From Desulfurococcales archaeon (GTDB lineage: Archaea; Thermoproteota; Thermoprotei_A; Sulfolobales; Acidilobaceae): a stretch of 64,000 nucleotides of DNA. How positions within the stretch are numbered: position 1 is the stretch's first letter; each line of letters begins with the position of its first letter. The stretch spans positions 1-64,000 of the forward strand of contig WAOT01000004.1 of assembly GCA_015521115.1 (NCBI GenBank), read 5' to 3'. A program made the position numbers and the translations under genes. The notes under the pieces were generated by a model. It was not told where the DNA came from. It saw only the letters and a program-made list of their open reading frames with translations, and made no database searches. This document shows, piece after piece, positions 6,869 to 16,595 of this stretch.

Positions 6869-7738
6869 TTAATATTCGTATTTTACACCATATAGCTTTT
6901 CCACAAGATCCACGTTTATCCTATATAGGTAGTCCTCACCCACCTCTCTCTTCCCGTATAGTTTCTGGATGGTCTCAGCCATAACCCAGGGGTATACGAC
7001 TGCCCCCGGCCTTGAGGGGTCATCTATGTGGTCACTCTCCAGGATGAACACTGGCTCAACCCTGCCAAGCACTCTCATTAACAGGTGAGGGGTGCCCGGT
7101 ACAGTAGCAATGTACCCGCGCCTGTAAGCCTTAACAGCTGTTCCTGGTTTGGAGTGGTGGAATACGATCTTCCTCTTAACATCGTTGGGTAAGCCGATCC
7201 GTTTAGCAGGTATGTCTACAAGGCCTATAGTGGTGTCACCTTCTTGTTCGAGGTGCATGTGAACTATGCAACCATAGTCTTTTGCTAGCTCGAGCGCCCT
7301 CTCAAGGATCATCTGGGAGATGATTGCCCTCGTAGGGAAGGTCTTATAGTGTTGGCGGCCTACCTCCCCTATACCGTCAATCTGACCTTCTGAGCAGAGC
7401 TTAGCCTCATACTCAACCACCTTGAACCCCAACTCCAGGACGTCCAGGGGTTTCATTCTGTACTTGTCAATTAGCCTGTCAACATCTGCTGGGTGGAAAC
7501 CAGCTAGACATGCCACACTGATCCCTGCCTCGGAAGCAGCCTTACACTCGCGGAGTAGAATGTCGACCGTACTAGCGTATGACTCGAACCCGTTGAACTC
7601 GATCCCATAGTGCCAGGGACTGAGGGCTACTATAGCCATAAACCAGCCTCCAACAGCCTTAAACCTCTCAGCTATAGCGGCTGCCCCAAGCCCGCGTACG
7701 GGGTTGGTATGGGTGTGCCCATCTGCAACCGGTATCAT
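6869..7738 (-). CDS. TatD-like metal-dependent hydrolase
   Basis: 289 residues of amidohydrolase (TIM-barrel) type. The N-terminal metal motif is DGHTH (6-10), a Glu is in GIGEVG (around 125), histidines are in HMHLEQ and FHHSKP, and a late Asp is in ESDHIDD. This matches archaeal TatD-related predicted phosphohydrolases or deoxyribonucleases. The exact substrate cannot be told. It lies 13 nt downstream of leuS on the same strand, so the two are probably co-transcribed. Confidence 0.8.
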   Translation of the reverse strand: MIPVADGHTHTNPVRGLGAAAIAERFKAVGGWFMAIVALSPWHYGIEFNGFESYASTVDILLRECKAASEAGISVACLAGFHPADVDRLIDKYRMKPLDVLELGFKVVEYEAKLCSEGQIDGIGEVGRQHYKTFPTRAIISQMILERALELAKDYGCIVHMHLEQEGDTTIGLVDIPAKRIGLPNDVKRKIVFHHSKPGTAVKAYRRGYIATVPGTPHLLMRVLGRVEPVFILESDHIDDPSRPGAVVYPWVMAETIQKLYGKREVGEDYLYRINVDLVEKLYGVKYEY

Positions 7739-7751
7739 TTGACTCCCCCGG

Positions 7752-10658
7752 TCACTCTAGTACCAGTGCCGGCTTGCCCGGTAGGGCGATCTTCTTCTTC
7801 TGATCTGTACTCTCCTCCTCGGCAATTACTATAGCCTCCTCTAAGCCTAGCTCTCTTGCAATGAAATCTGCAGCCTCCTTGAGGTGGCGCATTTCTACAT
7901 CTCTAGGTGTGAGGCGAGATAGTACTTCAGGGTATTTTACGAGCAGCTTGACTAAATTGCCTATCTCCCTCTTCGGGACTTGCCCTTCCAGCTCTCGGAG
8001 GGCCTCCCTAATACTGTCTTTTAGGGGCTTCCCCTCCTGCCTGTGCCTTAATACTGCGGTGAGGACGTTATACTTCCATCCCGCTGCCACTATAACCTTT
8101 AGCCGTCTAGGTTTCTCGACGAATTTCATAATCTCTCTAGCATCCTCTATGACCGCTTTCAGTATTTCCTCAGCCGCCTCGATCTCAGGTCTTATCTTGC
8201 TCGTGTCAGCCTCAGGCCATTCAGCGAATACTATGCTTCCCTTCTTACCGATCCTGTGCCATACTTCCTCTGCCGTGTGTGGCGCGAAGGGGGCTATCAG
8301 GAGGGTCTGAGTCTCTATGAACTTGCGTAGGAGATCCTTGTTAGGCCTCCCTGCCCTCCTAATGTACCACCTATAGGCTGCCTGTAGGTGGTAGTATCCT
8401 GTGACTAGTGCGCTCTTGTATTTTGTCTCCTCCATGTGATCAGTTGTCTCGGCTATTAGCCTATTCATTACGCTCTCAAACCACATGTCGACTGTGGTGT
8501 ACTCCTCTCTGGCGTCAGCGTTATAGTTTTCGCTGGCAAACCTTATCCACTCCTCGAGCTCTAGCGCAGCTTTTTCGGCGACATCTGGTTCGAAGTTGGC
8601 GTCGTCTAAGCCGGGGTCTCCGCCACCCATTATCTCTGCCCATCTCGTGGCGTCGGCTCCCCAGAGATCTAGTGCTTGGCGGAGGAGTATGAAGTTCCCC
8701 TTCTGCTTACTCATCTTCTCTCCACGCAGTAGTACCCAGCCGTTTACCCCTATGCCTCTAGGCCAGTGCTTCTCCTCGAAGAGCGCGGTATGGTGGAATA
8801 TGAAGAAGACGAGGTGGTTCTGGATTAGGTCTTTACCACTAATCCTAAGGTCTACTGGGTACCAGTAGAGGAATTCCTCTCTCATCTGCTTAAGTAAGCT
8901 CGCAGGTATCCCGGTTCTCTCCGAGACCTTCTCTACATCCCCCACTCCTTTGAAGATGTAATCGAATACCTCTGGGACGAGCTGCTCCGGCCTTATACCG
9001 TACTTCTCCGGGTGCTGGAGGTATTTGGCTATGGTGTAATATGCCATGTATATTGTGCTGTCACTCAAGCTCTCAATAACCCATGACTCATCCCAGGGTA
9101 GGGGTGTGCCTAGCTCATTCCTGTGGGTGAAGGCCCAGTCCTTGTACCAGTCTATGAGCTTGTGGAATTCCGCCCGTAAAGTCTCGGGGTAGAATTTCAT
9201 TCTGTCAACAGCCCTGTGTGCTAGCCTCTTCCATTCCGGCTTGCTATAGAGGAGGAACCACTGGTCTGATACTATCTTGACGTGAGTCCTTGCCCCACAC
9301 CTGCAGTAGACGCGTTCTGGCAGGGTGTAGACCCTGACCGCGTCACCCCGGCTAACAAGCCAGTCAGTTATCTCTTCCTTAGCCTCACTAACCTTCATGC
9401 CTGCCCATCTGCCTGTAATCTCTAGTAGTATTCCTGTGTGGTATTCTTTCGTGTAGATCTCTTTAGTTGCAGCCTCCAGGGCCCACCTCTCCTCCTGGCT
9501 TTTTACACCCCTCTTCTCCACGGCGTCCCTGGCCGGGATCTCGGAGTAGCCTTCAAGTCTAATGAGAGGTATAGGTTTGAGACCTCTCACTATTGAGGGG
9601 TCAAGCCCATACCTCTCCAGCAGGTCGGGACGCTCCTGTAGGTCTAGAAGCCCCCTATAATCGAATGGGGCATGGGCTGGCACACTCATTACCACTCCAG
9701 TCCCCATATCGGGGTCAACAAAGCTTGCTGGGAGAACGGGAACCCATCTACCGTCTACAGGGTTCTGTACCATGATCCCGAGGAGATCTACCCCTCTGAC
9801 CCTCCCTACCACTTTAACCTCATGCTTCTGATCCGCAAGCTCTCTGCTGGCGTACTCGTTTATGATCCACTTCTCACCGTCTACGATCGCTGTGAGGTAC
9901 TCTGCCTCAGGGTTGACCCAGACGTTTGTCACTCCGAAGACCGTCTCGGGCCTGTAAGTGAGTGCGGGGAAGACTGTGCCGTCCTCGGTTCTAAACTTTA
10001 TGATCACGGCTTCCGTAGGGCTGATTCCTGCATATTCGTCGGGTCTATCATGGTCTCCTACGACTTTCTTCTCCTTAGGACACCATACAACAGGGTGCTC
10101 CCCCTTATCCACTAACCCTTTCTCCTTTAGCCGGAGGTACTGCCACTGCACGAATTTGCTATAGTACGGGTTAAGGTAGGTGGTGTAGAACTCTCTCCTC
10201 CAGTCTATGCTCATACCGTACCTCTTGAGATCCCTCTTCCATCCCTTAGTGAAGTAGAACACCCAGTACTTGGGGTCTTTGAATTTCTCGAGCTCATCAT
10301 CTCCCACTCCCATACTTAGTAGTGTCCAGATGATTTTTGGGTCTCCCTCCCGGAGTCTCAGGGCGGCAGCCATTATGGGGCCTCCCGTCGCATGCCAGCC
10401 CTGGGGGAACAGTACATTGTACCCCCTCATCCTCTTGTACCTAGCCGTTATGTCGACTCGGAGGATAGTGAAAGCGCTGCCTAGGTGGGGGAAGGCGTTA
10501 ACATAGGGGTATGGGAATGTCACGAAGAACTTGGGCTTTGAGGGGTCGGGGTCGGCCTCGTATATGTGCTCCTCCTCCCACCATTTCTGCCACTTCTCCT
10601 CTATGACCTTAAGCCTCTCTATAGCATCCTTAGCCCTTCTATCTCTAACCTCAAACAC
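7752..10658 (-). CDS. leuS: Leucyl-tRNA synthetase (class Ia) with HLGS in place of HIGH
   Basis: 968 residues, archaeal/eukaryal-type LeuRS length. Recognisable parts are FPYPY and the Rossmann entry, the editing (CP1) domain with TYRPETVFG and the GTGVVMSVPAHAPFD segment, KMSKQKGN (KMSK at 648-651), and the helical anticodon-binding and C-terminal regions. It charges tRNA-Leu with leucine. The first signature reads HLGS at residues 58-61, so the second His of HIGH is Ser. That raises the possibility of a divergent or non-canonical paralogue, since some crenarchaea carry two LeuRS genes. A TatD-like gene follows in the same operon. Confidence 0.88.
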   Translation of the reverse strand: MFEVRDRRAKDAIERLKVIEEKWQKWWEEEHIYEADPDPSKPKFFVTFPYPYVNAFPHLGSAFTILRVDITARYKRMRGYNVLFPQGWHATGGPIMAAALRLREGDPKIIWTLLSMGVGDDELEKFKDPKYWVFYFTKGWKRDLKRYGMSIDWRREFYTTYLNPYYSKFVQWQYLRLKEKGLVDKGEHPVVWCPKEKKVVGDHDRPDEYAGISPTEAVIIKFRTEDGTVFPALTYRPETVFGVTNVWVNPEAEYLTAIVDGEKWIINEYASRELADQKHEVKVVGRVRGVDLLGIMVQNPVDGRWVPVLPASFVDPDMGTGVVMSVPAHAPFDYRGLLDLQERPDLLERYGLDPSIVRGLKPIPLIRLEGYSEIPARDAVEKRGVKSQEERWALEAATKEIYTKEYHTGILLEITGRWAGMKVSEAKEEITDWLVSRGDAVRVYTLPERVYCRCGARTHVKIVSDQWFLLYSKPEWKRLAHRAVDRMKFYPETLRAEFHKLIDWYKDWAFTHRNELGTPLPWDESWVIESLSDSTIYMAYYTIAKYLQHPEKYGIRPEQLVPEVFDYIFKGVGDVEKVSERTGIPASLLKQMREEFLYWYPVDLRISGKDLIQNHLVFFIFHHTALFEEKHWPRGIGVNGWVLLRGEKMSKQKGNFILLRQALDLWGADATRWAEIMGGGDPGLDDANFEPDVAEKAALELEEWIRFASENYNADAREEYTTVDMWFESVMNRLIAETTDHMEETKYKSALVTGYYHLQAAYRWYIRRAGRPNKDLLRKFIETQTLLIAPFAPHTAEEVWHRIGKKGSIVFAEWPEADTSKIRPEIEAAEEILKAVIEDAREIMKFVEKPRRLKVIVAAGWKYNVLTAVLRHRQEGKPLKDSIREALRELEGQVPKREIGNLVKLLVKYPEVLSRLTPRDVEMRHLKEAADFIARELGLEEAIVIAEEESTDQKKKIALPGKPALVLE

Positions 10659-10780
10659 TCGCAGTCGACCTCCGGTGACCAGATACTGTTCAGTAGCCTA
10701 GAGGGTTGAGTGTAGGTTATAGGACATTTATTTTGTGTTAACAGGGGCTAGCGATAGTGGGAAGCTGAGGTGGGCCCGGA

Positions 10781-11101
10781 TTGGAGAGTGTAGAGAAATC
10801 ATTTGAGGGTACAGCTAAGATAGGGAAGGTTATGAAGAATATAGCTACTATATCGCTAAAGCCGGAGGACTTCTCGAGCCCGATAGCCCTGCAGATGGCC
10901 TTCTCCAGGATATATGAGGCTATGATGAGGATCCTGGAGGAGGGAGGCCCCAAGTCCACGTATGTGGCTGAGGTAAGGTTTGTAGATGACCTGGGGAACC
11001 AGGTGGTCTTCGCAGTTGATCTCGGCGAGGAACTCCCACCGTTCTCTAAGGACAAAGTGAAGGCTAGGGTTAGAGTAGAGCTATACGAGGAAGAGGAGTA
11101 A
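10781..11101 (+). CDS. Hypothetical 106-residue protein
   Basis: Unrecognised small protein. Residues 1-55 are helical and residues 60-105 are strand-rich, ending in a poly-Glu tail. The TTG start has GAGGTG about 8 nt upstream. It is divergent from leuS and convergent with the PhoH-KH gene, whose stop is only 5 nt away. It looks translated, but no function is assigned. Confidence 0.6.
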   Translation: MESVEKSFEGTAKIGKVMKNIATISLKPEDFSSPIALQMAFSRIYEAMMRILEEGGPKSTYVAEVRFVDDLGNQVVFAVDLGEELPPFSKDKVKARVRVELYEEEE

Positions 11102-11106
11102 AGTCA

Positions 11107-12279
11107 TCATCTCTTTCTCTCGGCTCTCTCAGCCTCCTCCACTCTTAGACCTACCCCAAACGTTTTCCTTAGGAATGCCTCCATGAACTTGGCATAGGCC
11201 CCCTTCTGTCCTAGCATTGGGCCTAGATGCTTCCTAGGGATCTTCACAACAAGGTAGGGGCCTGCTAGGTCTGCATCGATTATTCTAGCATGTATCCATG
11301 ATACTGGGTGTATTGCCCTGAAGTATTCTTTGAAGTTGAGTGTGAGTTCTACTACTCTAAGCATTAGCCCGGTATCCTCTTCCACTTTCCCTATCCTCTC
11401 CCCTCCAGTTCCGATGGCTCTGCCCACATGTCCTGGTTTCACGATTACGAGGGCATCAGGCACATTCTCTGATTCTATTTCGAACGTCTTCTTGGCGTCT
11501 GTGAGGTTTATCACAGTAATAATGTCGGCGTCAGGAGCGTAGAGTTTATAGGTGTTTGCCACAAGCTTTTCAGTATCATCCATCGCTCTCCTGCGGAGAA
11601 CTGACTCTAGTAAAAGGCGGAGGCCCCTCTTCGCCCCAGGCCTTATAACATCTTTGATACCGAGATCTACGACCTCAGCGTTCTCCTCATTCCTGAGGAT
11701 CTCCCACGCGAGGACAGCGGTATTTGACGCGTCCGGGTAGAGGTGCTGGAATACGGGGTCTCCCGCAACTACTAGCTTACTCTTAATTCCCAGCCTTGTT
11801 ATGGCTTCGATTACCACCTCGATTGTGGTGTTCTGTACGTCGTCTAGGAATATGAATGACCTATCGAACGTCCTTCCCCTTAGGAATACAGGGTCAGCTA
11901 TCTCTATCTTGCCGTTCTCGACCATCTCCTCTACTATAGCCGGTAGCTTCGGCGATATGCTACTGGCGAGATCCTTAAGGTAGTCAAGAACGTGGTGTCT
12001 ATAGACTTCCAGTGAGCGGGCGGACGAGATCTGCTCCCTGTATGTGACCCCGATAACAGGCCTTCCCAGGACTAGCTTGTCGTATTTGCCCTCTAAAACC
12101 TGGAGTAGTGCTTGTGAGAGGACTAAGTAGCTCTTCCCGGTGCCGCTTGGGCCGAAGGCGCCTATGAGGTCTACTCTCTCATCTCTGAGGAGGCCTACAA
12201 GCTTCCTCTGGTTATCGGTTTTGGGTTCAACATTCATTAACAGTTCCGCTGCCTTCACGTCTGCTCCCATGCTCTCCAC
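11107..12279 (-). CDS. PhoH-like ATPase fused to tandem KH domains
   Basis: 390 residues. The N-terminal part is a PhoH-type P-loop ATPase with Walker A GPSGTGKS (43-50), LGRPVIG, Walker B FIFLDDVQN (143-150) and sensor VVAGDP. The C-terminal third has two KH-like GxxG elements, AIGTGGERIG (about 290-300) and MLGQKGAYAK (about 355-365). The fusion predicts an ATP-dependent RNA-acting enzyme in the cytoplasm. PhoH proteins are linked to RNA processing and RNA-helicase or endonuclease activity. It is followed 36 nt upstream on the strand by the nitrilase-family gene. Confidence 0.85.
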   Translation of the reverse strand: MESMGADVKAAELLMNVEPKTDNQRKLVGLLRDERVDLIGAFGPSGTGKSYLVLSQALLQVLEGKYDKLVLGRPVIGVTYREQISSARSLEVYRHHVLDYLKDLASSISPKLPAIVEEMVENGKIEIADPVFLRGRTFDRSFIFLDDVQNTTIEVVIEAITRLGIKSKLVVAGDPVFQHLYPDASNTAVLAWEILRNEENAEVVDLGIKDVIRPGAKRGLRLLLESVLRRRAMDDTEKLVANTYKLYAPDADIITVINLTDAKKTFEIESENVPDALVIVKPGHVGRAIGTGGERIGKVEEDTGLMLRVVELTLNFKEYFRAIHPVSWIHARIIDADLAGPYLVVKIPRKHLGPMLGQKGAYAKFMEAFLRKTFGVGLRVEEAERAERKR

Positions 12280-12315
12280 CCCAAGGTTTAGATCGGGGAT
12301 CGATCTCGAGGGCCT

Positions 12316-13146
12316 TTATTGAGTTTGCTCCGACCCGTCGAGTAGCTGTCTCCCGATCAATGTCTCAATGTCCTTGAAGATCCTTCTCCTAATAGGCCCG
12401 CTTAGATCAGAGTAGAAGGCCCACCTCTCCCTTATCCTCTGAATAACCTGTCTGTGCAGTGTGAACTCTTCTATTGCCTCCCGGGTACCTGCTTGACCGA
12501 CGAGGGCAGCGTTTGGGGCGTAGATAACGCTCCCACCTAGGGTGAGCCTGCCATCTGGATATACATAGCCTACACTATTTACCCCAACAGTGTAGACAGT
12601 GTTTTCAGAGGCTCTAGTCCTAAGAACAGCGTGCCATAGATCTATTCTATCACTCGGGATCGAGGCGGGGTTGAATATGAGTTCTGCACCGTTGAGCGCG
12701 TATATTCTTGACAGCTCCGGGTAGAAGATGTCTACACACGCAACACATGAGATGCGCCATCCGGATGACGAGATAGGCTTCAGTAAGCGGCCGCCCTGAA
12801 CTCTACCCCTCTCTCCCACTGCGGTAGAGGGGAAGATTTTCTCACAAGACCTCACTATTCGCCCGTTTACTAATGCAAGGCCCACACTACGTACTACACC
12901 GTCACGATCTCTCACGTAGTTGATCCCGGCGAATATGTCCCCGGAAAATGCGGAGCTGAGTCTCTCGACACTATACTCGTAGTCTTCAATATTGACCGGC
13001 TCCCTGCTCAGCCAGTTCTCATTAATGAACAGAACCTCAGCGTGTGGCGTGTTCCTTTCAATGAACGATAAAACTAGGTTAAGGCTCTCCCCCCAGCTCC
13101 TCCCCCGTCTAGTCTGAACAAGGGCTATCGTGATGGTGTCCTCCAC
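12316..13146 (-). CDS. Carbon-nitrogen hydrolase (nitrilase superfamily)
   Basis: 276 residues with the Glu-Lys-Cys triad of the superfamily: Glu43 (in NENW), Lys103 (in CEKIFP) and Cys137 (in CVDIFYPE). These enzymes hydrolyse amides or nitriles, or make amides. The substrate here is unknown. The GTG start lies inside the 3' end of the PMT-like gene (22-nt overlap), so translation is probably coupled. Confidence 0.85.
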   Translation of the reverse strand: MEDTITIALVQTRRGRSWGESLNLVLSFIERNTPHAEVLFINENWLSREPVNIEDYEYSVERLSSAFSGDIFAGINYVRDRDGVVRSVGLALVNGRIVRSCEKIFPSTAVGERGRVQGGRLLKPISSSGWRISCVACVDIFYPELSRIYALNGAELIFNPASIPSDRIDLWHAVLRTRASENTVYTVGVNSVGYVYPDGRLTLGGSVIYAPNAALVGQAGTREAIEEFTLHRQVIQRIRERWAFYSDLSGPIRRRIFKDIETLIGRQLLDGSEQTQ

Positions 13147-14384
13147 ACCCGATCCTCCTCCCTGCGCAGGGCAGAACCGGCTCCCAATAAGATTAGGATA
13201 GCCTCCCCTATAGCTATTCCAGCGGGGGGATTGAGTTGCACCGCGTAGAAGCTATACAGTGTATGGTTGCCTAGAAGGTATACTGCTAGGTAGAGGAGTA
13301 GTGTCGCGATATACGTGGTCGAACCAGCACCTAGAGGGATCTCCCTCCCTCTGAGTGAAAGGGCAAGAACCAGGAGTACAATGACAAGGGACACTGCAAG
13401 GGCTGCTAGATGCACTATTGTTGTAGTCTCAGCGGCAGCATAGACAGTTGAGTAAGCGAAGACGAACGGGTTAGAATTCAAGATCCAGCCTGGAGGGTTA
13501 CTCGTCGGCGGCCCTTCAGGCCTACTAGTGGTGTGCCACTTTAACGCTGCTGACGTCTCCTTAAGGATCTTGGTGGGGCCAAAGTAGGCTATAAGGGGCG
13601 AGTAAACTACGAGCCAGATAAGGGCTGTTACTATTACTGCCTCTAGCACTATTCTAACGCTAACCCTCCACTTCCTCCTGGAGATCTGTCTGAAGAATTC
13701 ATAGCCAGCAACTCCTGCTACAGCCGCTATACCGCTCATCTTGACAGTAGAGGCTAGCGCAGCCATAACTAGTGCTAAGCGCGGCCTCCCCGCTAGGTAA
13801 GCGGAGAGCGATAATGCGGTAAAGAATGCTAAGTGTATATCGAGCATTGCAACACTAGCGTCGACAAACAGTATCCTGTCAGCACCGGCTGCAACTGCCG
13901 CAACAATGCCAGCAAGTATAGCTAGCCTCCACCTTCTCCTCAAAGCTACCGAAGCGAAACCAACATATATGACTAATGGTGTTAGGAAAGCCTCCAATAT
14001 GCCGGGAAGCCTCCAGCACACAGGCTTATCGCCGCATAATAGCATGGAAAGCCCTATGATGTACTTCCCCAGAGGGGGATGCTCCAGGTTGTAATAGTTC
14101 TCTCCGGTCTTCCCACTCCAGTTATACTGCTCTCTCAGGCCCACATGGAATACGTTTATGAGGATCCTCCTGGCAGTGTCAACATAGTATATCTCATCAC
14201 TAACATAGTCCTGATGCAGTGTGTATGCCGTGGCAAGCCTGTAGGCCCTATAGGACGAACAAAGGCCCACCCCCACAGCTATGATGAGTCCTAGGGCGAT
14301 AAGCAGGAAGAGTGCTCTGCTAGACCCTCTACCCCCCAGGGAAGGGCTCAAGGCAACCATCTCATCCCAACTCGCCACGATCAC
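13125..14384 (-). CDS. PMT/ArnT-like membrane glycosyltransferase
   Basis: 419 residues, with about ten hydrophobic segments. The first external loop has SDEIYYVDTAR (acidic catalytic motif) and NLEHPPLGKYIIG, both characteristic of dolichyl-phosphate-mannose protein mannosyltransferases and related GT-C enzymes. It probably transfers a sugar from a polyprenyl-phosphate donor at the cell membrane. It ends in a short charged tail overlapping the nitrilase-family start. GTG 14384 is the longest start. ATG 14360 would remove eight residues before the first membrane helix. Confidence 0.8.
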   Translation of the reverse strand: MIVASWDEMVALSPSLGGRGSSRALFLLIALGLIIAVGVGLCSSYRAYRLATAYTLHQDYVSDEIYYVDTARRILINVFHVGLREQYNWSGKTGENYYNLEHPPLGKYIIGLSMLLCGDKPVCWRLPGILEAFLTPLVIYVGFASVALRRRWRLAILAGIVAAVAAGADRILFVDASVAMLDIHLAFFTALSLSAYLAGRPRLALVMAALASTVKMSGIAAVAGVAGYEFFRQISRRKWRVSVRIVLEAVIVTALIWLVVYSPLIAYFGPTKILKETSAALKWHTTSRPEGPPTSNPPGWILNSNPFVFAYSTVYAAAETTTIVHLAALAVSLVIVLLVLALSLRGREIPLGAGSTTYIATLLLYLAVYLLGNHTLYSFYAVQLNPPAGIAIGEAILILLGAGSALRREEDRVWRTPSR

Positions 14385-14431
14385 ACGTGGGGCGCTAAAC
14401 CCTTAATTAGGCCCGGCTAACTCCTCATCCT

Positions 14432-14752
14432 GTGACGCCAACAGGCGGGGATAAGAGGTTGGTTAGAGGTCGAAAGAAGAGGAGATCAGACGTCTACAGG
14501 ACTGATTTCTCTAGGATAAGCGTATACCCAGGTTTTCAGAGGCCAAGCCCGCAGCAGGGCCTGAAGAAGTTCAAGTCTGGGGACGAGATTAAGGTTAGAG
14601 TCACGGGTCAAGACGACGATGGGAGGCCAACAGGCATGATTAAGGGGTTCACAGTTGTACTTGAAGGCGCTGACGTAGAGCCTGGGGCCGAGGTTAGGGC
14701 AGTAATAACGAGAGTGTCCGGAAAGACAATTTACGCCAGACCGGTTGAGTAA
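14432..14752 (+). CDS. TRAM-domain protein
   Basis: 106 residues with a GTG start. A basic N-terminal arm (GRKKRRS) is followed by a C-terminal TRAM-type OB fold of about 60 residues (FKSGDEIKVRV, GFTVVLEGADVEPG, AVITRVSGKTIYA). TRAM proteins bind RNA, and stand-alone archaeal members have been described as RNA chaperones. It is divergent from the PMT-like gene. Confidence 0.8.
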   Translation: MTPTGGDKRLVRGRKKRRSDVYRTDFSRISVYPGFQRPSPQQGLKKFKSGDEIKVRVTGQDDDGRPTGMIKGFTVVLEGADVEPGAEVRAVITRVSGKTIYARPVE

Positions 14753-14818
14753 ACGACGTTGACAACATAATAATAAGAGCCCTCAACGAATCCAACGCTA
14801 ACAGACGGGTGACCAGCT

Positions 14819-15403
14819 GTGAGCGTAACTGCAAAGTGTAACGCAACAAAAGACTTCCTGAGACACATAGCTAACAAAGTATTTGCAGAGGCGTTAGAGA
14901 AGCTCCCCTCAAGCGTCGTGACAGAGTTTCGGAAACGGTTGGGAAGGCTTGAGGACAAGTATGATTTCTCAATATACGGGGGCCGCCCCGAAAGGTTAGC
15001 AGAAGCCCTTTCCAGCCCAGAGTGGAGGGAGCTAGTCGAGTATGCTGAGAAGTCAAACGTGGTATGGCTAATTAGAAAGATACTCGAGAAAGCGGCTGAA
15101 GCCTATAAGGATACGTGTCCAACAGTCTATGAGAAAATCCAGGCTGAGCGCTCAAGACTCGCCAGGATGGAGGAGAAGGAGGGGGTTGAGGAGTTAACCT
15201 CTGACGAACTATACAGAGCCCTGAAATACAAGGGATACCGTGTCGAGGTAGGACAGGATGGTGACATATTCGTTAGTGAAACAAACGTCTCAGCTAGACT
15301 AAAGGTCGCAAACGGCATGATCGAGTACGAGATCTGTAGGACTGGTAAGAGCTCGTCAATAGATTCTATATTGATTAAGATTGAGAAAATAAAAGAATTA
15401 TAA
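14819..15403 (+). CDS. Hypothetical 194-residue protein
   Basis: Unrecognised. Residues 1-130 are predicted helical and highly charged. Residues 135-194 look like a small alpha/beta module. GTG start with GGTGA upstream. It is 66 nt after the TRAM gene on the same strand and converges with the reductase at 15428. No function is assigned. Confidence 0.6.
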   Translation: MSVTAKCNATKDFLRHIANKVFAEALEKLPSSVVTEFRKRLGRLEDKYDFSIYGGRPERLAEALSSPEWRELVEYAEKSNVVWLIRKILEKAAEAYKDTCPTVYEKIQAERSRLARMEEKEGVEELTSDELYRALKYKGYRVEVGQDGDIFVSETNVSARLKVANGMIEYEICRTGKSSSIDSILIKIEKIKEL

Positions 15404-15427
15404 AAAACAGCTTACACCAAGCTTAAT

Positions 15428-16501
15428 TTAAACCTCAAATTTCCTTATACTAGAGACAAGTAGGGGGCTTATGCGAGATACATGATAGGCAAATCTATCC
15501 ATAGTAAGACGGGCACTAAGATAATCAGTCCAGAACTCCCTGTCGGCAAGTCTCAACACTCTTCCTGCCAGTCTAGGCGTTACAATCGCCATTAGAAGAG
15601 AGATCCTGCTAGCTCTAACTTCAGATCTGAGCGTTCCAGTAGATGAAGCATACCTCTTCTTGATCATGTGAAGACTACTAGGTGCCTCACCGAGAAGTGC
15701 TTCAGCGAAGCCCCTTGATGATTCTAGTGCTGGCCTGTTCCCCTCACCAGCGCTTGATATTATGAATCCTGCAGCCTCTCCCACGCGGAAGACTCTATCC
15801 CCACCTATATCTATCCTAGAGAGGACGGCGATCGGAGCGGCTCTCTCATCAACTATCATATACCTGCCTAGGAGGGACTCCGCCTTCTCTAGTGAAAACC
15901 TTATTGCTTTACGGACACCGCCGCGAAGCCATCCGGCACCTACGTTAACAACTCTGCCCTCAGAGTCTGATGGGAAGAGCCAGAACAACCCCCCCAGCTC
16001 TGGGTAGAAGTCTATTAGAGCATGCCCAGGATCCCACCGTTCATACGTCCTGAGTAATAGCCTGTACGTGATCACCCACGTCCTCTTAGGGTGGGCGAAC
16101 GGGCCTCTGGCGTCTATGCATAGGCAGTTCTCCCCGCACCCTGTACATGTCCCATAGCTTCCCAGCCTCACCTTAGCACCGGCACGAGAGGCGTTTTCCC
16201 ACAGTTTCTCAACGAAGGCGTGTTTGTCTATTATGTGCCAGTTTGCTGATGGGAAGTTGACCTCTGAGACGAGATCCCCGTCGACGAGTATGGAGTAGCG
16301 TTTTACGCTCGTAGATATCACATCATGCTCCTCGAGGAGCTTCGAGATCCAGGGTCTCAGGGTCACGGCGTCACCGCACGGTTTAGAATACTTTTTTTGA
16401 AAGTCTATGAGCTCTACCTGTACTCCCCGCTGTGCTAATAGTTGTGCGAGATATGAGCCCGCCACTCCTCCACCGATTATCCTAACACTGAAGCCCTCCA
16501 A
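15428..16501 (-). CDS. Geranylgeranyl reductase family FAD protein
   Basis: 357 residues. It has an N-terminal FAD-binding Rossmann motif (IIGGGVAGS, 8-16), KPCGDAV (41-46) typical of the geranylgeranyl reductase family, and the second dinucleotide motif around RVFRVGEAAGFI. Family members saturate the isoprenoid chains of archaeal membrane lipids or related prenyl substrates. Which of several paralogues this is cannot be decided. The start is TTG with GGGTG upstream. Extra Cys residues (CTGCGENCLC, about 118-127) are unusual and could be structural. Confidence 0.82.
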   Translation of the reverse strand: MEGFSVRIIGGGVAGSYLAQLLAQRGVQVELIDFQKKYSKPCGDAVTLRPWISKLLEEHDVISTSVKRYSILVDGDLVSEVNFPSANWHIIDKHAFVEKLWENASRAGAKVRLGSYGTCTGCGENCLCIDARGPFAHPKRTWVITYRLLLRTYERWDPGHALIDFYPELGGLFWLFPSDSEGRVVNVGAGWLRGGVRKAIRFSLEKAESLLGRYMIVDERAAPIAVLSRIDIGGDRVFRVGEAAGFIISSAGEGNRPALESSRGFAEALLGEAPSSLHMIKKRYASSTGTLRSEVRASRISLLMAIVTPRLAGRVLRLADREFWTDYLSARLTMDRFAYHVSRISPLLVSSIRKFEV

Positions 16502-16595
16502 ACAAGCGCACCCGTTAAGGCACTATACCCAGCGGGATTTAATGGCTAGACAATAATACCGCTGACAACCTCATAGACCGGTCTAGGGCTAAACG

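Noticed and set aside
8408-10506. Plus-strand frames inside leuS
   Set aside because: They mirror the LeuRS frame, carry no SD and no recognisable motifs.
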